Positions 43,543 through 51,775 of a stretch of 64,000 bases of DNA are shown here, one piece after another. How positions within the stretch are numbered: position 1 is the first letter of the stretch; every line of letters starts with the position of its first letter. The stretch covers positions 1 to 64,000 of the forward strand of contig JAEINO010000001.1 in assembly GCA_016342345.1 (NCBI GenBank), given 5' to 3'. Below the pieces are notes generated by a model. It ran no database searches. It worked only from the letters and a program-made list of their open reading frames with translations, and had not been told where the DNA came from. The stretch comes from Pseudodesulfovibrio sp. (GTDB lineage Bacteria; Desulfobacterota; Desulfovibrionia; Desulfovibrionales; Desulfovibrionaceae). The translations under genes and the position numbers were made by a program.

Positions 43543-44907
43543 ATGGAAAAGCAGGGCAGTAAATATGGTATAGACAAGACGACCAAAGTCTTTTTTTACC
43601 TCTGTACAACTTTTTGCATCAGTTTTTTTTTATGGGCATCAGTCAGTCCACTAGATATTGTCAGCGATGCGATCGGTGAAGTAATACCGAGCAGTAGGGT
43701 TAAGAGAATTCAGCATCTTGAAGGCGGAATTGTCCGTGAAATAAAGGTGCGTGAAGGAGATTCTGTCAAGATTGACCAGCCTCTTGTCGAGTTGGAAACA
43801 ACGGCTAGTCAATCATCCGTGGAAGAATTGAATGTTCGTGTCGCTTCCCTCAAGACAGAAATTGAACGGCTTGAAGCAGAGGCTCGCTGGTTTGATGACC
43901 CTAAAGCTGCAACAGACACCAATGGAACGGGAAAGGCTTTGCCAGTTGCATTGTATTTGGACCCTTATTCGGTCGAATTGATCTTTCCACAGGATGTTAT
44001 TGCTGATTCTCCTGATTTAGTGACTCAGGCTCTGGGATTGTATGAGACGCGTCGGGACAGACTTGTCAATGATCTTAATACACAACTGGAAAAAATTAAG
44101 CAGCGAGAACAGGATGTCGCAGAAATATCTGCACGGATCAGAAATCAGCGAAAGAATTTGGTGTATGTCCAAGAGCAAATTTCCATCAGCGAAGAACTTC
44201 TCAAAGACAAATTGACTTCTCGCTATAAGCATCTTGGATTTTTGAAAGAAGAGTCTACGCTTGTAAGCAAGATCGAGGAAGACCGGGCTGCGCTTGCGCG
44301 TTCACAATCAGCCATGGCTGGCGCCAAGGAACATTTGGATCAAATTTATAATTCATTTAATGAGGAAGTGCAGGAACTATTAAGAAAATCTCGAAGAGAG
44401 CTTCTTGAGTTTTCACAACGGCTTCGAAAAACATCGGACAGTCTTGACAGAACGGTTATAAGATCCCCAGCCAATGGTATAATCAAATCCATTTATATCA
44501 TGGGAGAAGGTGAAGTCGTTCAACCGGGCATGACTGTTCTTGATATAGTTCCAGCAGGTGACAAACTCGTTATTGAAGCTCATCTGGCTTTGGGTGATAT
44601 AGGATATGTACAAGCAGGACAGCCTGCGACGGTCAAGCTCGCAACCGGTGATGCAAGAATGTTTGGTAATATTGACGGAATCGTAAAACACATCAGTCCT
44701 GACGCCATTACAAAGCCGGAAGAGGGGACCTTCTACAAGGTTTTGGTGGAAACAGAAAATGATCGATTTGAGAAAGATGGTCGACGTTATCAACTGTATC
44801 CGGGCATGCGTGTATTAGTCGGGATAAAAACAGGCGAGCGTACTGTTATCGAATATTTGCTTTATCCATATTTTGACAAATTATATCAAGGTCTTCACGA
44901 ACGATAG
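43543..44907 (+). CDS. HlyD-family type I secretion adaptor
   Basis: 454 residues. One membrane helix (about 14-33) near the N-terminus, then a split lipoyl/barrel-sandwich ('RIQHLEGGIVREIKVREGDSV' shortened: 'HLEGGIVREIKVREGDSV') and a long coiled coil (about 105-310). The second half lipoyl segment is 'VIRSPANGIIKSIYIMGEGEVV'-like, followed by the HlyD beta-barrel 'VEAHLALGDIGYVQAGQ'-type region. It bridges the ABC protein and TolC across the periplasm. It begins 8 bases after the ABC gene. Confidence 0.91.
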   Translation: MEKQGSKYGIDKTTKVFFYLCTTFCISFFLWASVSPLDIVSDAIGEVIPSSRVKRIQHLEGGIVREIKVREGDSVKIDQPLVELETTASQSSVEELNVRVASLKTEIERLEAEARWFDDPKAATDTNGTGKALPVALYLDPYSVELIFPQDVIADSPDLVTQALGLYETRRDRLVNDLNTQLEKIKQREQDVAEISARIRNQRKNLVYVQEQISISEELLKDKLTSRYKHLGFLKEESTLVSKIEEDRAALARSQSAMAGAKEHLDQIYNSFNEEVQELLRKSRRELLEFSQRLRKTSDSLDRTVIRSPANGIIKSIYIMGEGEVVQPGMTVLDIVPAGDKLVIEAHLALGDIGYVQAGQPATVKLATGDARMFGNIDGIVKHISPDAITKPEEGTFYKVLVETENDRFEKDGRRYQLYPGMRVLVGIKTGERTVIEYLLYPYFDKLYQGLHER

Positions 44908-44927
44908 ATGCCTGCATTTCGGTTCAT

Positions 44928-45653
44928 TTAAAAAATGTTTCTATACAGCAACATGCATCCCAAAAAAAATACGATAATCAAGGCAAGCCTTTTGTATCCC
45001 CGGTCTGAAATACGGGTATACGCGAGTGTTCCTAAGAAAATTCCTATGGCCAACGTTGGCAAAGAAATAAGAAATAGGTGCCTGACTTGCTGCGTAATAA
45101 GGCCGGTATAGGCATGCGTTATTGAGATAATCATACCGGAAATGCTAAAATAGAATGCGAGGGTCGCTTTTGTCTGGTCTTTGGACCATGGCTGCAGGGT
45201 TGAATAGACTATTACGGGTGGCCCACCTGCACCGATACTGCCACCAAGAATTCCAGAGGACAAACCAGCCAAAATAGTAGAAGAAAGTCCAAGTAGTCTT
45301 GGTGCTGGTTTTGTCAATAGTTGGTATGTAGTAAAGACAATCATCAATACACCCAAGCCAATAGCCAATGTTTCAGCAGGAATTTGTTTAAGAGTATACA
45401 CTCCCAAAGGAATTCCAGGCACGGTTGCAGCTATGAGTATATAAATATCTTTCAGTTTGATGGCTTTTCTAAACTGAAAGGTCTGTATCAGGCTGATACA
45501 CAATGCCAGCATGACCACAAGAGGGATAATGGTCTTGATGTCGAAGAACAAACCTAACAACGGTAATGTAATGAGGCCAAAACCAAATCCCGTCAATCCC
45601 TGAAGAAAACCAGCGATAGTAACGATTATGGCAAGAGATGTTGTTTCAAGCAT
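44928..45653 (-). CDS. TauE/SafE-family sulfite/sulfonate-type permease
   Basis: 241 residues with about seven to eight membrane segments. The two internal repeats carry 'GFLQGLTGFGFGLITLPLLGL' (first) and 'GILGGSIGAGGPPVIVY' (second), the hallmark of the TauE/SafE family. Members move sulfite, sulfonates or other organic anions across the inner membrane. The gene is convergent with the secretion operon, with only 20 bases between stops, and I see no terminator there. The substrate is not evident. Confidence 0.88.
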   Translation of the reverse strand: MLETTSLAIIVTIAGFLQGLTGFGFGLITLPLLGLFFDIKTIIPLVVMLALCISLIQTFQFRKAIKLKDIYILIAATVPGIPLGVYTLKQIPAETLAIGLGVLMIVFTTYQLLTKPAPRLLGLSSTILAGLSSGILGGSIGAGGPPVIVYSTLQPWSKDQTKATLAFYFSISGMIISITHAYTGLITQQVRHLFLISLPTLAIGIFLGTLAYTRISDRGYKRLALIIVFFLGCMLLYRNIF

Positions 45654-45729
45654 TGGCGTGGCTTACTTTAAATCACTATTGTCGCCAACCTTTCTTTTTA
45701 GGGTTATAATGTAATTAAGAGAAAAAGGG

Positions 45730-45759
45730 TTGCCACCAAAAAGGCACAAAGTGTATAAG
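45730..45759 (+). promoter_or_regulatory. Candidate promoter for the ferredoxin gene
   Basis: TTGCCA, 18-base spacer, TATAAG. It lies about 55 bases upstream of the ferredoxin ATG. A further TATAAT-like element is at about 45706 without a good -35. Confidence 0.4.
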
Positions 45760-45774
45760 ATGTTCAGAAATTGA

Positions 45775-45993
<219 letters not shown>

Positions 45994-46013
45994 TTTTTTT
46001 AAGCTTTTTGAAA

Positions 46014-46052
46014 CAGAAACGATCGCATTCAAATGCGATCGTTTCTGTTTTT
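46014..46052 (+). terminator. Bidirectional terminator between ferredoxin and hemerythrin
   Basis: Perfect 15-bp stem CAGAAACGATCGCAT / ATGCGATCGTTTCTG with a TCAA loop, then TTTTTG on the plus strand. Confidence 0.92.
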
Positions 46053-46055
46053 GTA

Positions 46056-46517
46056 TTACATCCGCTTGCTTTTTGTTTTTTTGATGAACTCTGCATACAC
46101 TGTATCCACTTGCAAAATGTGCGTTCCCCACCAGTTGGCGATGTATTCGCTCATGGTAATCAGAAAGAGCTTCATATCTTCTTCAATGTTTTCTTTATTA
46201 TTCATCCTGGTAAGTAACTGTTTGAAATCTTGTTCAAATGTCATCATTTTTTGGAGATAGATGTTGTGAATTTCTGTATGATTAAGATATTCGGGAAAAC
46301 CATACTTCAACATTAACTCTTCTTCTGTCTTGAAGTGAATAAAAGCATAGGCTCGCATGGCACCAAGCAGTCGAATGGTCGTTTTAAAACTAGTATCAGT
46401 GGTCAATTCCTGTTCTGCATGTTGAGCGATTATTCTACATAACTCGAAGAATTTCTTGTGTTGCTCGTCAATTGTATCCAAATTGAGAAGGTAATCAGGC
46501 TTCCAAAGATTTTGCAT
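46056..46517 (-). CDS. Bacteriohemerythrin
   Basis: 153 residues in a single hemerythrin domain. The di-iron ligands are visible in order: His in 'TIDEQHKKFFEL', His and Glu in 'FIHFKTEEELML', two His in 'HTEIHNIYL', and His plus Asp in 'WWGTHILQVDTVY'. It binds oxygen reversibly, so in an anaerobe it would store, deliver or sense O2. It is monocistronic and divergent from the CHASE histidine kinase. AAAGGAAGAG precedes the ATG. Confidence 0.93.
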   Translation of the reverse strand: MQNLWKPDYLLNLDTIDEQHKKFFELCRIIAQHAEQELTTDTSFKTTIRLLGAMRAYAFIHFKTEEELMLKYGFPEYLNHTEIHNIYLQKMMTFEQDFKQLLTRMNNKENIEEDMKLFLITMSEYIANWWGTHILQVDTVYAEFIKKTKSKRM

Positions 46518-46680
46518 GGCTCTTCCTTTTATGAGTTTGGATTAATTGCATAAAACAATGATTAATGAATTTTTGAATTCAAATATGTTGTTTTGCTCTT
46601 ACTGATATGAACGTAATAATACTGGCTCTTGATTGAAATACCTGAGTATACTACCAGGAAAGTAAAAAGGTCTGTACATT

Positions 46681-48804
46681 ATGACATATGTCCGTAAAAA
46701 CACACAATGGTATTCTTGGGGGATCAAGCTGGTGCTTCTTGGGGGAGCAGCTTTAGCTGTTTTCGGTTTTTTTGTTTTACGGGAAGCTGAAAGATTAGAT
46801 GTTCGTTCCGTATTCATGCGAGAAATGGACAATCGCTATGCATCGCTGGAAAGGGAACTTGATCTGCATAAGGAATTTCTACTCGGTCTCAAGGGCTTTT
46901 TTGATGCATCCGAATATGTTTCCCGCCATGAATTCAATGAATATGTCAATCCAGCACTACCTCGTATAGAAGGACTCCAGGCCGTTGAATGGATACCCTA
47001 TGTCTCAAAAAGAGAACGATTGGCATTTGAAAAAAAGGCTCAGGCTAGCGGTTTCCCGGATTTTATTTTTACCCAGAGAACAGAACAAAATCGGATGGTT
47101 CCAGTTGAAGAACGAGATGCTTATTATCCCGTTTACTATGTTGTTCCGTTAAAAGGGAATGAGACGGCGTTGGGTTTTGACCTTGGATCAAGTCCAACCA
47201 GATTACAAACTCTCAAGCAGGCTAGAGATTTGGCAACTTCAGTTGTGTCTCCACGAATTCTTTTGATTCAAAAAGGTAACCAGGCTGGCGTGTTGCAGCT
47301 TGTAGCTGTTTATGAAGGAGAGCCAACAACAGTTGATGAACGAAGAAAGGCTTTGAAGGGATTTGTCCTAGGTGTGCATCGTATTGGTGATATTGTTGAC
47401 TATTCCTTAATGAAAATAAATATAGAGGACATTGGAATTGATTTTTGTCTTGTTGATCGAACAGCTCCTGAAGGCGAAGGGGTTCTTTACGAAAGCAAAT
47501 CATGGGCAGGAATTCCACAATCAAAGGATTTTTATTTTGAAAAGGAATTGAAATTTGGTGGTCGAAAATGGATGTATATAGCAACCCCAACTCAAGAGTT
47601 CCTTCGTTATCATAAATCGTTCAAATCTTATGGAGTTCTTGCTAGCGGACTTATTATTACCTTGCTCTTGACCTTGTATATTCGTCAAGGATCAAGTGAT
47701 TTGCGAGATACGCAGGGGACAACCCAGGCAATTGTTGCTTCATCTCTTCACTGTATTCTCATGATTGATTCAGTAGGAAAAGTTTTGTTGTTCAATCCGG
47801 CAGCAGAAAAAGTTTTTGGCTATTCTAGTAAAGAGGTTGTGGGCAACAATGTGACGATGCTCATGCCTGATCCATACCGATCAAATCATCCTCAATTTCT
47901 GAAGAATTATCTTGGGACAGGATTAAAAAAAATCATCGGTATTGGGCGCGAAGTCAGGGCATTGAAAAAGGACAATACGGAATTCCCAATTTTCTTGTCG
48001 GTTAGTGAAATTGCTGGAGCACAGGGAGGGCGGCGTTTTGTTGGCATGATTGTCGATATTACCAAGCGCAAGCAGGATGAAGAGATGCTTATCAAGGCCA
48101 AAGATGAGGCTGAGAGTGCCAATCGTACCAAGTCCGAATTTCTTAATGTCATGAGTCACGAACTCAGGACGCCTCTTACTGTCATTCTCGGATATCTGCC
48201 CATTCTTATGAATAAAGATAAAATACCTGAAGCTCAAATGGTTGCGCAGATAGCTTCAGAAATGGATCATTCCGGTCATCACCTTCTCACTTTAATTAAT
48301 GATTTGCTTGATATTTCCAAGATTGAGGCTGGTGCACTCGATCTCGATTGTCAATCTTTGTCCATTTCAGACAGTGTGGAGGATGTTGCTGATATGTTCA
48401 GAAACAAGATTGAAGAAAAAGGTCTTGAAATTGAATGCCGAACGATTGATGCGTTGGTTTTTGCTGATCAGATTCGTATTCGTCAGGTCCTTATCAACCT
48501 CTTGGGAAATGCCGTTAAATTTACTGATAAGGGGAAAATTACGATTGAAGTCGAGTTGGGCGGTCGCACGGTTCTTGTTAGCGTTACGGATACCGGCGCA
48601 GGCATTGGGGAAGAGGACTTGATGCAGGTATTTGAAATGTTCAGACAGGCAGATAGCACAGCCAGCAGGTCAGCCGAAGGAACCGGTTTGGGGTTGGCCA
48701 TTACACGCCGTTTGGTAGAAATGCATGGTGGCGAAATATATGTTGATAGCATATTGGGTGAAGGCTCAACGTTTACCTTCTCTTTACCTGTTTACAATGG
48801 ATAA
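46681..48804 (+). CDS. CHASE-PAS hybrid-less sensor histidine kinase
   Basis: 707 residues. Membrane helix at about 13-31, an extracytoplasmic CHASE domain (about 70-300) with 'YPVYYVVPLKGNETALGFDL', and a second helix at about 318-338. A PAS domain (about 350-460) has 'GKVLLFNPAAEKVFGYSS'. The HisKA phospho-acceptor is 'FLNVMSHELRTPLTVILGY' near residue 495. The HATPase domain shows 'LINLLGNAVKFTD', 'DTGAGIGEEDL' and 'GTGLGLAITRRLVEMHGG'. There is no receiver domain. It is followed 57 bases later by a REC-GGDEF regulator, its probable partner. Confidence 0.93.
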   Translation: MTYVRKNTQWYSWGIKLVLLGGAALAVFGFFVLREAERLDVRSVFMREMDNRYASLERELDLHKEFLLGLKGFFDASEYVSRHEFNEYVNPALPRIEGLQAVEWIPYVSKRERLAFEKKAQASGFPDFIFTQRTEQNRMVPVEERDAYYPVYYVVPLKGNETALGFDLGSSPTRLQTLKQARDLATSVVSPRILLIQKGNQAGVLQLVAVYEGEPTTVDERRKALKGFVLGVHRIGDIVDYSLMKINIEDIGIDFCLVDRTAPEGEGVLYESKSWAGIPQSKDFYFEKELKFGGRKWMYIATPTQEFLRYHKSFKSYGVLASGLIITLLLTLYIRQGSSDLRDTQGTTQAIVASSLHCILMIDSVGKVLLFNPAAEKVFGYSSKEVVGNNVTMLMPDPYRSNHPQFLKNYLGTGLKKIIGIGREVRALKKDNTEFPIFLSVSEIAGAQGGRRFVGMIVDITKRKQDEEMLIKAKDEAESANRTKSEFLNVMSHELRTPLTVILGYLPILMNKDKIPEAQMVAQIASEMDHSGHHLLTLINDLLDISKIEAGALDLDCQSLSISDSVEDVADMFRNKIEEKGLEIECRTIDALVFADQIRIRQVLINLLGNAVKFTDKGKITIEVELGGRTVLVSVTDTGAGIGEEDLMQVFEMFRQADSTASRSAEGTGLGLAITRRLVEMHGGEIYVDSILGEGSTFTFSLPVYNG

Positions 48805-48861
48805 TTCGTTTTATGTGAATGAAAACTTGCGGATATACATGATGATACAATTGGAGCAATC

Positions 48862-49737
48862 ATGAGCATCAAGGTTCTTATTGTGGATGACAATGCTGGA
48901 GTCAGGCGCATGATCAGGACCCATCTTGATATCGCCGGTGGTTATGAAGCCCATGAAGCTGAGAACGGTGAGCATTGCCTGAAAGTGGCTGCTGAAGTCA
49001 GGCCGGATGTGATTCTGCTTGATATAATGATGCCTATTATGGATGGGATGGAGGCTTGCCGTAGGCTTCGTGATGATCCATTTACCGCCTCTATTTACAT
49101 AATAATGCTTACTGCCAAGGCAAAGGTCGAGGATCGCGTGGAGGGCCTGGACACCGGAGCGGACGACTACCTGGCCAAGCCCTTTGCCCCGGATGAACTT
49201 CTGGCTCGAATTAGGCGGGGAAACAAGATCGTGGATGATCGGCGCATAGCTCTTTTCGATCAGTTGACAGGTCTATACAATCGCCGCAGTTTTGATAGTT
49301 TTTTTGAAAAAGAATTGGCCCGTTCGAATCGGTACGACAGTCATCTTTCCGTTATCCTTGTGGATATTGATCATTTCAAGAACGTCAATGACACCTATGG
49401 ACATCCGGTCGGTGATGAAGTCCTCAAGGTCTTGGCTCAAATTCTTCAGGACAGCATTCGATCCAGTGACTTTGCCTGCCGGTGGGGCGGAGAGGAATTT
49501 GTGATTCTCATGCCTGAGACCAATTTGGAAGCGGCCAAAAAGAAAGCGGAATTAGTGCGGCAGGTTGTTGCGGATTTTTCATTCCCGAAAGTAGGGCATT
49601 TGACCGTAAGTTTTGGCGTCTCGTATCCGGGCAAGGATGAATTTGCAAAAGATTTTTTTGAAAGGGTGGACCGTGCTCTTTACAAGGCCAAGGATGAAGG
49701 GCGCAACCGTGTTGTTGCTCTTTTGCCAGGGGAATAA
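48862..49737 (+). CDS. REC-GGDEF response regulator (diguanylate cyclase)
   Basis: 291 residues. An N-terminal receiver domain (about 1-120) contains acidic 'VDDN', the phospho-acceptor Asp in 'DVILLDIMMPIMDG' and the conserved Lys in 'YLAKPFAPDEL'. The GGDEF domain (about 130-290) has 'DQLTGLYNRRSFD', 'VDIDHFKNVNDTYGH' and the intact active site 'RWGGEEF'. Phosphorylation by the upstream kinase would switch on c-di-GMP synthesis. GGAG lies before the ATG. Its stop is only 4 bases from the stop of the convergent DUF1499 gene, with no terminator between. Confidence 0.94.
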   Translation: MSIKVLIVDDNAGVRRMIRTHLDIAGGYEAHEAENGEHCLKVAAEVRPDVILLDIMMPIMDGMEACRRLRDDPFTASIYIIMLTAKAKVEDRVEGLDTGADDYLAKPFAPDELLARIRRGNKIVDDRRIALFDQLTGLYNRRSFDSFFEKELARSNRYDSHLSVILVDIDHFKNVNDTYGHPVGDEVLKVLAQILQDSIRSSDFACRWGGEEFVILMPETNLEAAKKKAELVRQVVADFSFPKVGHLTVSFGVSYPGKDEFAKDFFERVDRALYKAKDEGRNRVVALLPGE

Positions 49738-49741
49738 ACGA

Positions 49742-50197
49742 TTACTTGGTGCCTGTGAGAAGTTTTCTTAATTCTTCTACCCGTTTACGGTTGGCACCCA
49801 AGTCTGAATATCCTATCCGTGATGCTGACCGTATTTGGATGAGAGCTTTTTCAATATCGTAATAGCATTCCAGATCATCGATAAAACGCATGATTCTGCT
49901 CGTGTATTCCGCATAAAGATACGGCCCTTTTACCTCAATGACCTTTCCTCCAAACATCGATTCAATCGTATTTGCCAAGTCCACCATGACTTTGTCTTCA
50001 CTCCCATTCATGACAATGGGAGCGACTTTGTGCTTATCGTCAGTTGCTTCGGAAGATACGCAGTTTGGTGAATCCGGACAGAGTGCGAAATGACCGTCCT
50101 GCATCCCTAGATTGTCGGGAGCCTTGGATGAGCAGGCTGTCAGAACAAGCACGGTTGAAACTGTGATTACCATGAATGAGAAGATATTATATTTCAT
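49742..50197 (-). CDS. DUF1499 lipoprotein
   Basis: 151 residues. The signal peptide ends in a lipobox 'VLTAC' with the cysteine near residue 22. The mature part has the DUF1499 pattern: 'ALCPDSPNCVSS' followed by 'YLYAEYTSRIMRFIDDLECYYD' (in two parts) and 'IQIRSASRIGYSDLGANRKRVE'. The family is widespread in envelopes and of unknown function. A weak promoter (TTGCAT, 18 bases, TAGTAT on the minus strand, 50204-50233) lies just upstream. It is convergent with the GGDEF regulator. Confidence 0.88.
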   Translation of the reverse strand: MKYNIFSFMVITVSTVLVLTACSSKAPDNLGMQDGHFALCPDSPNCVSSEATDDKHKVAPIVMNGSEDKVMVDLANTIESMFGGKVIEVKGPYLYAEYTSRIMRFIDDLECYYDIEKALIQIRSASRIGYSDLGANRKRVEELRKLLTGTK

Positions 50198-50511
50198 ATA
50201 TGCATACTATTTCAAATAATGATTCGTATGCAAGCTTTTTGGCAATGACGATTGAAAAATAGATATTCTTGCTGTGCCTTCGTACTGAGTAAACCGGAAG
50301 AAAAGTCAATCGATTACCAAGGCTTTATTTTGTTGTTATTTTAATTGAATACAACATGTTGTGTTTAATTGATTAATCCGTGGAAATCCTATTTCCCACT
50401 GGCAAGGTGTGGTTCTTGCCAAGAAATCCCCAGCAGTTTAAAAACCTTACATGCATCAGTTGTATTTTGACTGTTGCCATTGTCAAAAATCATATATTCT
50501 GGAGAATTGAA
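50198..50511. other. 314-base intergenic region with a palindrome and a hairpin
   Basis: The region separates the DUF1499 gene from a 94-residue orphan. It is AT-rich. It holds the DUF1499 promoter candidate, a 32-base near-palindrome at 50341-50372 and a perfect 7-bp hairpin TGGCAAG / CTTGCCA at 50400-50421. The track ORF that starts at 50380 inside it is not credible before the ATG at 50512. Confidence 0.5.
50341..50372. promoter_or_regulatory. 32-base imperfect palindrome, operator candidate
   Basis: The centre ACAACATGTTGT is a perfect 12-base palindrome. The flanks extend the symmetry (TTAATTGAAT versus GTTTAATTGA) so that 13 of 16 positions per half-site match. It lies about 140 bases upstream of the orphan ATG at 50512. 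Confidence 0.5.
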
Positions 50512-50796
50512 ATGTCCGAACGTATAATTGAAGAACTGGAAAAAAAACTTGAGGATCTTCTTGGTTCAGAGCTTCCTGCCCATCCGGCGCAAAATATCAA
50601 CGCGGCCTTGCAAGTGGCTGAACTTTTGGAGTCCAGAGGCTTTTCCTTTCAATTGAAGGATCTTTGTCCCAGCAGCATGAATGAAACCAAATGGAGTGCT
50701 ACTTTTATCAAGAGTGGTACCGAATTTGTTGCCGAGGATGCTCAAACTGCAGTCGCCGTATGCAGTGCTGCTGTTTCGGCCCTGGACAGGAGCTGA
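50512..50796 (+). CDS. Uncharacterised 94-residue protein
   Basis: Starts at the ATG 50512 behind GGAGAA; the 44 extra track residues are upstream untranslated sequence. I do not recognise it firmly. It begins with a charged helix (MSERIIEELEKKLEDLLG), then 'INAALQVAELLESRGFSFQLKDL', 'ETKWSATFI' and an alanine-rich helical end. The helix-strand-strand-helix layout recalls phage ABA-sandwich proteins (weak inference). No signal peptide, no membrane segment. Downstream is a terminator, so it is monocistronic, and upstream lies a long palindrome that may control it. Confidence 0.75.
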   Translation: MSERIIEELEKKLEDLLGSELPAHPAQNINAALQVAELLESRGFSFQLKDLCPSSMNETKWSATFIKSGTEFVAEDAQTAVAVCSAAVSALDRS

Positions 50797-50849
50797 CGTT
50801 TCCATTTGAGCTTCCAGAATTTACATTAGCTCACTGATTCTTGAAATAA

Positions 50850-50900
50850 AAGAACACCTTGCTGATTAATTGGATTCAATTGGCAAGGTGTTCTTGTTCT
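50850..50900 (+). terminator. Bidirectional terminator between two orphan genes
   Basis: Perfect 13-bp stem AAGAACACCTTGC / GCAAGGTGTTCTT around a 20-base loop that can itself pair (AATTG / CAATT). T-rich sequence follows on both strands. Confidence 0.8.
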
Positions 50901-50923
50901 TTTGGCAGTTTGAAATAAAACGA

Positions 50924-51286
50924 TTACCCGCCGAACCAGCCTGGAGAAATGACTTCCATTGCTTTTGTGTAATGAACGCGAAGATCTCCAAGTTTTCCAG
51001 AGATAATTTTTTCCTGATCGCCAAGGCTACTGGGGCAGACATTCTGCATTTCACCAACAACTGTATCCAGCTCCTTCATGGTAGATTTGAGCAAATTGAT
51101 TTCATCCTGAAGTCCGGCAGGGCTTTCGTATGACAACACTTCGTAAAGCCTAGCTTTCCATGAATTTAGTTCCATTTCAAGGCCCTTGCAATAATGGGTG
51201 ACCGCTTCCTTTTTAGCCTCTTCAGTTCCACAGCCATCTATTCCCATACAGCTTGGGCATGGTCCTGGATAATCCATATTGGGCAT
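50924..51286 (-). CDS. Uncharacterised 120-residue cysteine-motif protein
   Basis: I do not recognise a family. The N-terminus carries a cysteine cluster, 'PGPCPSCMGIDGCG' (Cys 10, 13 and 19), with two more cysteines at about 33 and 84. The rest is helical: 'AKKEAVTHYCKGLEMELNSWKA' (in part) and 'LQDEINLLKSTMKELDTVVGEM'. The protein ends in PGWFGG. It has no signal peptide. The CxxC motif suggests metal binding or redox use. GGAG lies upstream of the ATG. It is a single gene between a terminator and an empty stretch. Confidence 0.75.
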   Translation of the reverse strand: MPNMDYPGPCPSCMGIDGCGTEEAKKEAVTHYCKGLEMELNSWKARLYEVLSYESPAGLQDEINLLKSTMKELDTVVGEMQNVCPSSLGDQEKIISGKLGDLRVHYTKAMEVISPGWFGG

Positions 51287-51492
51287 AACTTTTCTCCATG
51301 TGGTTAAATGTTAATACTGTTGAAACTATACACCATGCCCGGAGTAATTGTAGCGGATTGAATAAAAAATAATGAAAGCAGTTAACCCGCTAAAATTCTG
51401 TTCTTTGTATGCATAGAAAATTTGGATTTGCGAATAGGGCTGGTATTTCATTTTATATGGATTTGGTGACATCATCTCTGTCTTAATTATCA

Positions 51493-51525
51493 AAAAGCCT
51501 TTGAGTTTTCGACTCAAAGGCTTTT
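51493..51525 (-). terminator. Intrinsic terminator after tRNA-Ser
   Basis: Perfect 14-bp stem AAAAGCCTTTGAGT / ACTCAAAGGCTTTT with a 5-base loop. Read on the minus strand it ends in TTTTT and lies 10 bases after the tRNA 3' end. Confidence 0.9.
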
Positions 51526-51535
51526 ATTGTTGGCA

Positions 51536-51630
51536 TGGCGGAGAGGGTGGGATTCGAACCCACGTACGGGGATGAACCCGTAACTCGATTTCGAGTCGAG
51601 CGCGTTACGGCCGGACTTCGCTACCTCTCC
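51536..51630 (-). tRNA. tRNA-Ser (anticodon CGA)
   Basis: 95 bases including an encoded CCA. The 7-bp acceptor is GGAGAGG / CCTCTCC with discriminator G. The anticodon stem is CTCGA / TCGAG, with loop CTCGAAA, giving anticodon CGA at 51591-51593 (minus strand) that reads UCG. The long variable arm expected for serine is GTTACGGGTTCATCCCCGTAC-like. The T-loop GTTCGAATC is standard. It has its own promoter and terminator and is thus monocistronic. Confidence 0.97.
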
Positions 51631-51675
51631 GCATTTTTTTTGCGGCATGTTTGGCTAATGCCGATGTGGTGTGCG

Positions 51676-51704
51676 GTTATAAACGGACTCGACGGGACTG
51701 GCAA
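51676..51704 (-). promoter_or_regulatory. Sigma-70-type promoter for tRNA-Ser
   Basis: On the minus strand: TTGCCA, 17-base spacer, TATAAC. It implies a 35-40 base leader that contains a hairpin (CGGCAT / ATGCCG at 51643-51663) before the mature 5' end. Confidence 0.65.
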
Positions 51705-51775
51705 GAAGTTTTGCTTGTTACGTTGAGTCGTTAAGTCAGATTGTTGTTTGCCAGCAGGGCGAGCGGATTATTTTG

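Noticed and set aside
51535-51726. 63-residue ORF beginning MAERVGFEPTYGDEPV
   Set aside because: It is the well-known false ORF made by reading the complement of tRNA-Ser; the tRNA explains the sequence.
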